Shown piece by piece: positions 1 to 6,673 of a stretch of DNA of 27,132 bases. Source of the DNA: an uncultured Eubacterium sp. (GTDB lineage Bacteria > Bacillota > Clostridia > Lachnospirales > Lachnospiraceae); assembly GCA_910586445.1 (NCBI GenBank), contig CAJUHV010000050.1:1545-28676 (forward strand), read 5' to 3'. Position 1 is the first letter of the stretch; each line of letters starts with the position of its first letter. The notes under the pieces are model-generated. The model was not told where the DNA came from and made no database searches. It saw only the letters and a list, made by a program, of their open reading frames with translations. The position numbers and the translations under genes were made by a program.

Positions 1-231
1 GCACAAAAGCAGAAAGATGCCAGGGAAGAACGTGCGGCACAAAAGCAGAAAGATGCCAGGGAAGAACGTGCGGCACAAAAGCAGAAAGATGTCAGGGAAG
101 AACGTGCGGCACAAAAGCAGGCGGCTGCTGAAGAAAAACATACGGTACAAAAGCAGAAAGATGCCAGGGAAGGACATGCGGCACAAAAGCAGAAAGATGC
201 CAGGGAAGAACATGCGGCACAAAAGCAGGCA
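1..231 (+). repeat. 36-bp in-frame tandem repeat, about 6.4 copies
   Basis: Six 36-bp units (1-36, 37-72, 73-108, 109-144, 145-180, 181-216) plus a partial seventh start with GCACAAAAGCAG or a one-base variant. Units 1 and 2 are identical, unit 4 is diverged in its second half, and the others differ by a few bases. The unit is a multiple of three, so copy-number change would keep the protein in frame. The array may extend left of the window. Confidence 0.95.
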
Positions 232-618
232 GATGCCATAGATGCTCCGGCAGCCGCATTGTTTGAACAGAACCGGCAGAAAGCATGCTGTACAGTGGGG
301 TGGCTGGTCTGCACAAAAGGAAGGGATTATGGGAAGGACTTTTCTCTGCACGCGGGTTTTAACCGCATTGGCAGGGATGCTGCAGAATGTGATATTATCC
401 TAAAAGACGAGTGCGTATCTGCGGCAGAACATTGTGCAGTATTTTATGACGAAAGGAAAAATGTATTTTATTTATTTCCAAATGCTGATTATATTTCTTA
501 TATAGATGGACAGCCCGCAGCTAATATACGAGAAATTAAAAGCAGGCAGACAATACGCATAGGCGATACATGTCTGGAATTTGCAGCATTTTGTGAGGGA
601 GATAAAAGCTGGGGATAG
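1..618 (+). CDS. FHA-domain protein, 5'-truncated by window
   Basis: Frame 1 is open from the first base to a TAG at 616-618, giving 205 residues with the N-terminus outside the window. The first ~77 residues are near-identical 12-residue units of the type AQKQKDAREERA, highly charged and probably helical or coiled-coil. Residues ~100-200 look like a forkhead-associated domain: an FNRIGRD strand-loop followed by S-A-A-E-H, matching the family's GR...S..H pattern for phosphothreonine binding. A start at the ATG of 259 would drop the repeat arm although the frame stays open upstream, so that shorter reading is unlikely. Inferred role: phosphopeptide recognition at the end of a long charged spacer, perhaps with a Ser/Thr kinase. 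The remaining domains are not visible and no specific function can be named. Confidence 0.8.
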   Translation, partial: AQKQKDAREERAAQKQKDAREERAAQKQKDVREERAAQKQAAAEEKHTVQKQKDAREGHAAQKQKDAREEHAAQKQADAIDAPAAALFEQNRQKACCTVGWLVCTKGRDYGKDFSLHAGFNRIGRDAAECDIILKDECVSAAEHCAVFYDERKNVFYLFPNADYISYIDGQPAANIREIKSRQTIRIGDTCLEFAAFCEGDKSWG

Positions 619-684
619 ATGCCGGCTGAAAAGGGCGCAGGGGAAAGGGCAGTCTTTAATTATGGAAGAAAGAGGAATGAAAAA

Positions 685-1743
685 ATGAAATTATGGGAAA
701 ATAATGTGCGGAAAGTTGTTCCGTATGTGCCGGGAGAGCAGCCGGACCAGCCACATATGATCAAGCTGAATACAAATGAAAATCCTTATCCGCCCGCGCC
801 GGGTGTGATGGAGAATTTATATACGTTTGATACAGATACGCTAAGGCTTTATCCAGACCCTTCGTCGAAAATATTGATTGATGCGCTGGCGGAGCATTAT
901 AAAATTGATGCAGAGCAGATCTTTGTCGGAGTGGGCTCGGATGATGTGCTTGCTATGGCATTTTTAACATTTTTTAATTCTTTGAAACCGATTCTCTTTC
1001 CAGATATTACGTATTCTTTTTATGATGTGTGGGCGCAGATGCTCCATATTCCGTATAAGCCGGTTCCGCTGGATGATGATTTTCGGATACGGCGGGAAGA
1101 CTATTATGAGGAAAACGGCGGGGTGATTTTTCCAAACCCAAATGCGCCGACGGGTGAGCTGGAAAGTCTTGAGGATATTGAAGATATTTTATGCCACAAT
1201 CAGGACGTGATCGTTATTATTGACGAAGCCTATATTGATTTTGGCGGAAAGTCAGCGCTGCCGCTGCTGAATAAATATGAAAACCTGCTGATTGTCCAGA
1301 CATTTTCAAAGTCCCGTTCCCTGGCAGGCATGCGCATCGGACATGCCTTTGGGAGCAGGGAGCTGATCCGTTATCTGAATGACGTGAAGTATTCGTTTAA
1401 TTCCTATACGATGAATCATCTTGCGCTTGCGCTCGGAACGGCAGCAGTAGAGGACGATGCATATTTTCGTGAGACGATCCATAAAATTGTAACAACGAGG
1501 GAACGGATGAAAGAGGAGTTCCGCAGCCTGGGCTTTGTCTTTGGCGATAGTATGAGCAATTTCCTGTTTGTGACACATCCGGATTTTCCGGCAGCTCAGC
1601 TGTTTGAAGCGCTGAAACAGGAAAATATTTATGTGCGTTATTTCAATAAGCCGCGGATCGATAATTATCTGCGGATTACGATCGGGACGGATGACGAGAT
1701 GGATGCACTGCTGGAATTTCTGCATAATTACATAAAACGATAA
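685..1743 (+). CDS. hisC: Histidinol-phosphate aminotransferase
   Basis: PLP-dependent fold-type I aminotransferase, 352 residues, converting imidazole-acetol phosphate plus glutamate to histidinol phosphate in histidine synthesis. It shows the N-terminal KLNTNENPYPP substrate-loop motif, PNPNAPTGE, the PLP-binding IIDEAYIDF segment, TFSKSRSLAGMRIG with the Schiff-base lysine, and a C-terminal LRITIGT with the phosphate-binding arginine. The ATG at 685 is chosen because GAGG at 672-675 lies nine bases upstream and the protein then begins as family members do. An in-frame ATG at 619, abutting the preceding stop, would add 22 unconserved residues. No other his gene is nearby. The related roles of this family (aromatic or cobalamin-pathway aminotransferases) cannot be fully excluded. 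Confidence 0.9.
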   Translation: MKLWENNVRKVVPYVPGEQPDQPHMIKLNTNENPYPPAPGVMENLYTFDTDTLRLYPDPSSKILIDALAEHYKIDAEQIFVGVGSDDVLAMAFLTFFNSLKPILFPDITYSFYDVWAQMLHIPYKPVPLDDDFRIRREDYYEENGGVIFPNPNAPTGELESLEDIEDILCHNQDVIVIIDEAYIDFGGKSALPLLNKYENLLIVQTFSKSRSLAGMRIGHAFGSRELIRYLNDVKYSFNSYTMNHLALALGTAAVEDDAYFRETIHKIVTTRERMKEEFRSLGFVFGDSMSNFLFVTHPDFPAAQLFEALKQENIYVRYFNKPRIDNYLRITIGTDDEMDALLEFLHNYIKR

Positions 1744-1782
1744 GCAGATGCCTCCGCAGCAGTAAGCATAAAATTTAAGGAA

Positions 1783-1837
1783 CTGGGATACGAAAGTATC
1801 CTGAAAGGCGGCATGACCGCTAGGGTTACAAGGTAAC
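1783..1837 (+). other. Three consecutive small hairpins, candidate structured RNA
   Basis: Three stems follow one another within 55 bases just after hisC. GGGATAC/GTATCCT is closed by a GAAA tetraloop (1785-1802). GGCGG/CCGCT has a five-base loop (1807-1821). GTTAC/GTAAC has an AAG loop (1825-1837). Spacers are three to four bases. The layout, including GNRA loop and purine-rich joints, resembles a folded RNA leader or tail more than random sequence. It has a faint likeness to class I cyclic-di-GMP aptamers but I cannot match that consensus. It could be the 3' UTR of hisC or a distant leader of the DUF368 gene. Confidence 0.35.
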
Positions 1838-1851
1838 ATCAAAAATCGCCT

Positions 1852-1908
1852 CCAATCAAAAAATGTACTTTTTGATCAAGGGCGCGAAGCGCCGCATTTT
1901 TTGACTGG
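1852..1908. repeat. 57-bp imperfect inverted repeat with inner hairpin
   Basis: The arms CCAATCAAAAAATG (1852-1865) and CATTTTTTGACTGG (1895-1908) are complementary at 13 of 14 positions. Between them lie a TTGATCAA palindrome and a compact GGCGC-GAA-GCGCC stem-loop (1881-1893). The symmetry would allow a nested hairpin on either strand. It may be a dispersed intergenic repeat or a terminator after hisC. No second copy was seen in this window. Confidence 0.6.
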
Positions 1909-2038
1909 TTTGTCAAGTGTTTTTGAGAAAAAAGTAGGTGATTTTTGAAAAATAGGTGCTGAAAGCCCCATGAAATAAGGGCTGAAGATTCCGAGAAGTT
2001 ATAAGCATAAGCCGGGAGGGAAAAGCGGCAGAGAGGAA

Positions 2039-2175
2039 GCGGCATAAACAGCAGCAGCGTAAGAAAGAAAAAAGAGCGTCTGGCGGCGAAAAGAAGAAAA
2101 AGAGAGTCCGGCGGCATAAGCGGCAGCAGTAAAAGGAAGGAAAAAGAGCGTCCGGCGGCATAAGCGGCAGAAATC
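2039..2175. repeat. Degenerate purine-rich direct repeats in the hisC-DUF368 gap
   Basis: Units beginning GCGGCATAA recur at 2039 (44 bp), 2111 (44 bp) and 2155 (partial), with a shortened 28-bp copy at 2083. Each continues with an AAGAAAGAAAAAAGAGCG-like purine run. All + strand frames are broken or lack a credible start, and the overlapping minus-strand frames at 1839-2177 encode only low-complexity residues, so I call it non-coding. Together with the hairpins upstream this accounts for most of the 455-bp gap 1744-2198. Confidence 0.6.
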
Positions 2176-2198
2176 AAAAAAAGCGAGGTTAAGAGAGG

Positions 2199-3068
2199 AT
2201 GTATATTATACAGTTTATCAGGGGATTTTGCATGGCATTGGCAGACAGCGTGCCGGGGGTATCGGGAGGAACAATTGCTTTCCTGCTTGGATTTTATGAT
2301 CAGTTTATCAGTTCTATTGATGATTTGATCCGCGGCAGCTTAGAGCAGAAGAAAAATGCACTTATTTTTCTGATAAAACTGGGAATCGGATGGGCATGCG
2401 GCATGGTATTGGCTATTCTGATTCTGACAAGTGTATTTGAAGCCCATATTTATGCAATTAGTTCTATGTTTATCGGATTTATTTTATTTGCAATTCCGAT
2501 TGTAGTAAAGGAAGAAAAAGATGTGCTGCAGTCACATGCCAAAGCGGCATTTTTTGTATTGATCGGAGCGGCAGTCGTATGTGCGATTACTTATTTTAAT
2601 CCGGTATCCGGCGGGAACAGCATGAGTCTGGAGCATTTTAACGTACAGCTTGGCATCTATGTGTTTATTGCGGGTGCTATAGCTATATCAGCGATGGTGC
2701 TGCCTGGGATATCCGGCTCTACGCTGCTGCTGATTATGGGAATTTATCTGCCGGTTATTACCGCAATCAAAGATATACTGCATTTTGACTTTGCTGCGTT
2801 TCCGACTGTGTTTATGTTTGGATGTGGTATACTGGCCGGGATCTTCAGCGTAGTAAAAATTATCCGCAGGGCATTGGAGCGGTTTAGGGCACAGACGATC
2901 TATCTGATTGTAGGGCTGATGCTCGGTTCGATTTATGCAGTGATCAAAGGGCCGGAGACGTTGGATGTCCCGCAGCAGGCGATGACGTTTGGTACATTTA
3001 ATATTTTGTTTTTTGCAGTCGGAGGCGTAATTATTTTAGGCCTGCAGCTGCTCAAGGATAAGAATTGA
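2199..3068 (+). CDS. popT: DUF368 membrane protein, PopT-type undecaprenyl-phosphate flippase candidate
   Basis: 289-residue polytopic membrane protein. It carries the two hallmark DUF368 motifs in inverted duplication: ADSVPGVSGGT near residue 20 and VLPGISGSTLLLIMG near residue 170, each leading into a hydrophobic segment. About eight membrane spans can be seen. DUF368 proteins have been identified as translocases that return undecaprenyl phosphate to the cytoplasmic face for cell-wall polymer synthesis; applying that here is by family. The ATG at 2199 is preceded by GAGG at 2185-2188, ten bases upstream, and by a second GAGG too close to act. It is likely monocistronic, since a hairpin follows at 3095. 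It is unrelated in function to hisC upstream. Confidence 0.85.
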   Translation: MYIIQFIRGFCMALADSVPGVSGGTIAFLLGFYDQFISSIDDLIRGSLEQKKNALIFLIKLGIGWACGMVLAILILTSVFEAHIYAISSMFIGFILFAIPIVVKEEKDVLQSHAKAAFFVLIGAAVVCAITYFNPVSGGNSMSLEHFNVQLGIYVFIAGAIAISAMVLPGISGSTLLLIMGIYLPVITAIKDILHFDFAAFPTVFMFGCGILAGIFSVVKIIRRALERFRAQTIYLIVGLMLGSIYAVIKGPETLDVPQQAMTFGTFNILFFAVGGVIILGLQLLKDKN

Positions 3069-3094
3069 ATCTGAAAATAAGGAATGTAATGCTT

Positions 3095-3131
3095 CGGCAG
3101 CCATGATCCAGGACTATCTGAATGGCTGCCG
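3095..3131 (+). terminator. Hairpin after DUF368 gene
   Basis: A perfect 10-bp stem, CGGCAGCCAT/ATGGCTGCCG, encloses a 17-base loop 26 bases after the stop codon. The following bases are AATTCTAAATT rather than a U-tract, so it is only a probable intrinsic terminator; it might instead be an mRNA 3'-end stabiliser. Confidence 0.5.
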
Positions 3132-3150
3132 AATTCTAAATTAATCGAAC

Positions 3151-3184
3151 ACCTCTTGAGGTATAGGTTATCTTATGATAAAAT
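3151..3184 (+). promoter_or_regulatory. Putative promoter with two small dyads, upstream of phosphoesterase-rubrerythrin gene
   Basis: TTGAGG (3156-3161), a 17-bp spacer and TAAAAT (3179-3184) form a plausible sigma-A promoter. Two dyads overlap it: ACCTC-TT-GAGGT (3151-3162) over the -35 and TTATC-TTAT-GATAA (3168-3181) over the -10. Either could be an operator. The second dyad does not align well with the PerR consensus. The transcript would have a leader of about 65 bases. Confidence 0.4.
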
Positions 3185-3255
3185 GACTGTTAATCGATCC
3201 GCAGGTAATCTGCAGGAAAATTTTTACAGGGAAAAGGGACAAGGTTGGATATCTT

Positions 3256-4557
3256 ATGGATAAAAAGAAGATGATAAAAGTAACACAGCAGATCGTAAGG
3301 CTTTCGGATGTACATTCCATCGGAGTGGTCGGAGATCCCGGATGTGAAGGGCTTGGCACTTATAATATGAAGGTTTACGCGGGTGCGCTCGAAGAAAGCA
3401 GCAGGGATGATATTACGCTGATTGTAGGCGATCTCGTGCCGGCAGGAACAAGGCGTTATTATCAGACAATTCAGGATATGACAGAAATACTGGCAGGAAA
3501 TGATGTCTATTCTCTCAGGGGCAATCATGATACGGGAGAGTATTCGGAGTATTTTGGATTGAAAAATTATGCGCTGCTGGCAGAGAAATTTGCTGTCGTT
3601 GTGCTGGATAATGCAATGCGTACTTTTGATGAAGAAGGGCTTACACTGCTGTCGCAGGTGCTTTCGATGGAAGAAGCTACGCAGGTGATTATAGCATTTC
3701 ATATTCCGGTGCCAAATCATTTTATAAAAAACTGTGTATCAGACGATGAGTTTCTGCGCCTGCAGAAGGCTTATGCGCCGTGGAAGGATAAGGTAAAATA
3801 CCTGCTCTGCGGACATGTGCATTCGAGATTTGTAGATGAGGTGGACGGCATTCCGCTGATCTGCACAGGCGGCGCGGGTGCTATGATTGAAGATGTATCC
3901 AAGGAGATTCGTTCATGGGATGTAGAGCACCATATCGTGCATTTTTATGAAGAAAACGGAGCGCTGAGATACCAGATCAGTGACCTTTCGGATGACTGTT
4001 ATGTGCGGGAGTCAAAAGATGCCATCTTAAAGCAGAAGCTGCAGGAAACAGTGCAGGGAGAGCTGATGGCACATTTGAAATACCTGATGTCGGCAGACCG
4101 GGCAGAGCGCAGGGGAATGGATAAGATTGCGGATTTGTTTCGGGCACTGGCTGCTTCTGAGTATTATCACGCCAGAAATTTTTATTCGATACTGGAGCAT
4201 CCGGCTGCGTTCCGCGAAGCTGCGGGCACTTATGTGCCGGGAGAAGAATTTGAGTATGAGCGGCTGTATAAAATGATCGAAGAGTATGCAAAAGAGCATC
4301 AGAGCCCGCTGGCTGCACAGGCTTATGCCGGAGCGGCGACTGCAGAAAAAGAGCATGCTTCTTTATTGAAGAAGGCAGCAGATCTGGAACACTTTGATGA
4401 AGGGGTTATCTATGTATGCCCGATCTGCGGGCATGTTATGAGCGGGGAAGCGGTACCTGACCGCTGTCCGGTGTGCGGCGGGCCGGGAAGGCAGTTTGAA
4501 GCGTATGGACATGGTGAGACAGGTGATGTAACGTCCGGGGCGCAGCAGCGTTCATAA
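3256..4557 (+). CDS. Metallophosphoesterase-rubrerythrin-rubredoxin-like fusion
   Basis: 433 residues with two distinct halves. Residues ~12-225 form a calcineurin-like phosphoesterase with the metal motifs in order: D18-x-H20, GD at 58-59, GNHD at 89-92, H149 and GHVH at 186-189. Residues ~265-375 form a ferritin-like four-helix bundle with rubrerythrin-type iron ligands: a Glu in ETVQGE, E-Y-Y-H, and a later pair of Glu/EKEH. The C-terminus has two knuckles, CPICGH and CPVCGG, as in the rubredoxin-like iron or zinc site of rubrerythrins. Rubrerythrins reduce peroxide in anaerobes; the phosphoesterase substrate is unknown. No signal peptide, so cytoplasmic. AAGG 12 bases upstream supports 3256; an alternative ATG lies five codons in. 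The joining of these domains is unusual and the combined role is not known to me. Confidence 0.85.
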   Translation: MDKKKMIKVTQQIVRLSDVHSIGVVGDPGCEGLGTYNMKVYAGALEESSRDDITLIVGDLVPAGTRRYYQTIQDMTEILAGNDVYSLRGNHDTGEYSEYFGLKNYALLAEKFAVVVLDNAMRTFDEEGLTLLSQVLSMEEATQVIIAFHIPVPNHFIKNCVSDDEFLRLQKAYAPWKDKVKYLLCGHVHSRFVDEVDGIPLICTGGAGAMIEDVSKEIRSWDVEHHIVHFYEENGALRYQISDLSDDCYVRESKDAILKQKLQETVQGELMAHLKYLMSADRAERRGMDKIADLFRALAASEYYHARNFYSILEHPAAFREAAGTYVPGEEFEYERLYKMIEEYAKEHQSPLAAQAYAGAATAEKEHASLLKKAADLEHFDEGVIYVCPICGHVMSGEAVPDRCPVCGGPGRQFEAYGHGETGDVTSGAQQRS

Positions 4558-4619
4558 AGCCTGATCAGGTATGTTTACATTTATGTTTATGAAGAAAAAA
4601 TAAGAGAGAAAAGGCTCAT

Positions 4620-6200
4620 ATGATATCAGAGAAAAACCGCATGAGAGGACTGCGGTTATTAAAAAAAGGTAAAAAAGGAATTTCACGGGTTATTTTCAGC
4701 CGGATGGGACTGATGATTCTTTTAATATTAGTTCAGGCCTGGGTTTTATTCAGTATGTTTCTCCGATTTGGGGAAATTCTGCCTCATGTATATGGCGGAA
4801 CGGTTTTGTTTACGATTGCTATGGTTTTGTATCTGTTAAATGAGCAGATGAATCCGACGGCAAAGATTACCTGGCTGGTTGTAATGACTATGGTTCCGGT
4901 ATTCGGCTCACTGCTGTTTTTGTACACACAGAGCGATATAGGGCACAGAGCGCTGAAAGCACGGTTCAGCCAGCTGATTTTTGAGACGAAAGACAGCATT
5001 GCACAGTCAGAAGAAAATATGCAGAGTCTGGAAAAAGAAGATCCTGGCGCTGCGTCACTAGCTCATTATATAGCAAAATGCGGCTGCCATCCAATTTATG
5101 GAAAAACGGCTGTGACATATTTCCCTTCCGGTGAGGATAAATTTGCTGAGCTGCTGCGCCAGCTGCTGGAGGCAGAGCATTTTATTTTCCTGGAATATTT
5201 TATTATTGATGAAGGGACTATGTGGGGGCAGATTTTAGAGATTCTGGCACACAAGGCAAAACTTGGCCTGGATGTGCGCGTATTGTATGACGGGACATGT
5301 GAGTTCTCGCTTCTGCCGCATGATTATCCAAAAAGGCTGGCAGATTTCGGCATTAAGTGTAAAGTATTTGCACCAGCAGCACCGTTTATCTCTACACATT
5401 ACAATTATAGGGATCATCGGAAAATACTGGTCATAGACGGTCATACAGCATTTAACGGGGGCATTAACCTGGCAGATGAATATATCAACCAGATTGAAAG
5501 ATTTGGACACTGGAAAGATACTGCAGTTATGTTAAAGGGCGAGGCTGTAAAGAGCTTTACGGTAATGTTTCTGCAGATGTGGAGCATGGATCAGGCTGAT
5601 CATGAAATCGATCATTTCTTAAAGTATCCTGTTATGCCTGTAAATGCAGCAAAAGGCTATGTCATTCCTTATGGAGACTGTCCATTGGACAGCGACCGGC
5701 TGGGTGAGCGCGTATATATGGATCTTTTAAACAGGGCAAGAAAGTATGTCCACATTATGTCGCCGTATCTGATCCTGGACGGTGAGATGGAAACGGCGCT
5801 GAAATATGCGGCGGAGCGTGGCGTAGAAGTCCAATTGATCCTGCCGGGCATTCCAGATAAATTTATACCATATACGCTGGCGAAGACACATTATGCCTCA
5901 TTAATGGCCTCCGGTGTGGAAATCTATGAGTATACGCCGGGATTTGTACATGCAAAGGTGTTTGTCTGTGACAGCAGGGAGGCGGTAGTAGGTACGATCA
6001 ATCTGGATTACCGCAGCCTGTATCATCACTTTGAGTGTGCAACTTATATGCATGGGACAGAATGCATTGCCAATATAGAAGAAGATTTTCAAGATACTCT
6101 GAGCCGGTGCAGAAAAGCAACACCGGAAACAATTAAAAACGAAGCATGGAAAGTGAAGATAACCGGGTTTCTGGCGAAGGTTGCTGCACCGCTGCTATAG
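4620..6200 (+). CDS. cls: Cardiolipin synthase (phospholipase D family)
   Basis: 526 residues, typical for bacterial Cls, which joins two phosphatidylglycerols into cardiolipin and glycerol at the membrane. A basic N-terminus is followed by two or three hydrophobic spans (residues ~28-105). Two HKD catalytic motifs are intact: DHRKILVIDG in the first PLD domain with N-G-G-I-N-L after it, and VHAKVFVCDS in the second followed by GTINLDYRS. AAGG six bases upstream supports the ATG at 4620. It stands 62 bp after the phosphoesterase fusion and could be co-transcribed with it, though no functional tie is evident. It converges on the yolD gene, with a shared hairpin between them. Confidence 0.93.
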   Translation: MISEKNRMRGLRLLKKGKKGISRVIFSRMGLMILLILVQAWVLFSMFLRFGEILPHVYGGTVLFTIAMVLYLLNEQMNPTAKITWLVVMTMVPVFGSLLFLYTQSDIGHRALKARFSQLIFETKDSIAQSEENMQSLEKEDPGAASLAHYIAKCGCHPIYGKTAVTYFPSGEDKFAELLRQLLEAEHFIFLEYFIIDEGTMWGQILEILAHKAKLGLDVRVLYDGTCEFSLLPHDYPKRLADFGIKCKVFAPAAPFISTHYNYRDHRKILVIDGHTAFNGGINLADEYINQIERFGHWKDTAVMLKGEAVKSFTVMFLQMWSMDQADHEIDHFLKYPVMPVNAAKGYVIPYGDCPLDSDRLGERVYMDLLNRARKYVHIMSPYLILDGEMETALKYAAERGVEVQLILPGIPDKFIPYTLAKTHYASLMASGVEIYEYTPGFVHAKVFVCDSREAVVGTINLDYRSLYHHFECATYMHGTECIANIEEDFQDTLSRCRKATPETIKNEAWKVKITGFLAKVAAPLL

Positions 6201-6211
6201 TTTTTCTACTG

Positions 6212-6248
6212 CTGCGCGGACGTTTCAAGAAAGAAGCTGTCCGCGCAG
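6212..6248. terminator. Hairpin between convergent cls and yolD
   Basis: CTGCGCGGAC (6212-6221) and GTCCGCGCAG (6239-6248) form a perfect 10-bp GC-rich stem. It lies 11 bases after the cls stop, and its right arm falls inside the last codons of yolD. Neither strand has a clear U-tract after the stem, so it is a weak bidirectional terminator candidate. Confidence 0.45.
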
Positions 6249-6644
6249 ATCTATAATATCATCGATCGGTATGGCAGTATGGTCTTCCATAATCAGAAGC
6301 CGCTTCTGCGTATCGGCTTTTTTTATTACCCCGGTATAATCAATATAGGCACCGCCGTCCTTCTGCGGATCTGGGAGGAAATAAGTGAGTGTTATTTCCT
6401 GCGAGGGACGCTCTAAGATCATCTGCAGTTTTTGATCTAAAATGCTTTTGGCGTTTTCGTCCAGAGATATTTTTTGGGACGTCATACGGCCGGCTTCTTT
6501 GATTGCTTCATGATGTCCGGTCAGGGCCGCAAAAGGTGAAAACTGGGCGGCGCGGTCAGCGATCGGCATGTGCGGATGCGTCTTAGATACATGGCGCGGG
6601 AGATGTATGATATCGTCATATGTTTTTTTATGGGGGCTGTGCAA
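6225..6644 (-). CDS. yolD: YolD-like protein
   Basis: 139 residues of the YolD-like family: an N-terminal MPIADRAAQFSPFAALTGH motif at ~residues 26-44, a helical linker, and a C-terminal small beta barrel ending IPIDDIIDLRG. YolD proteins are encoded next to UmuC-like polymerases in Firmicutes and are thought to act as their accessory or regulatory partner in SOS mutagenesis. The start is a TTG at 6644: AAAGGAG on the minus strand sits about six bases upstream, and an ATG start further in would cut the conserved N-terminus. It is the last gene of a three-gene minus-strand operon, 29 bases after the ATPase gene. Confidence 0.85.
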   Translation of the reverse strand: MHSPHKKTYDDIIHLPRHVSKTHPHMPIADRAAQFSPFAALTGHHEAIKEAGRMTSQKISLDENAKSILDQKLQMILERPSQEITLTYFLPDPQKDGGAYIDYTGVIKKADTQKRLLIMEDHTAIPIDDIIDLRGQLLS

Positions 6645-6673
6645 TGGGAGCTCCTTTCTTGGCAGGATAATTT

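Noticed and set aside
17..316. Open frames in the second + frame (17-241) and on the minus strand (92-316) across the tandem repeats
   Set aside because: The 36-bp unit keeps every stop-free frame open; only frame 1 runs into the FHA domain.
1783..1837. Class I cyclic-di-GMP riboswitch
   Set aside because: The GAAA-capped stem and later GGGTTAC are suggestive, but the conserved joining sequences and overall helix layout do not match, and the next gene start is 360 bases away.
1306..2177. Minus-strand frames at 1306-1842, 1839-2177 and 1913-2161
   Set aside because: The first overlaps hisC antisense; the others translate low-complexity repeats, rich in Phe, Leu, Pro and Ser, without a credible ribosome site or domain.
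3168..3181. PerR box ahead of the rubrerythrin fusion
   Set aside because: The TTATC/GATAA dyad fails to match the 7-1-7 PerR consensus at most inner positions.
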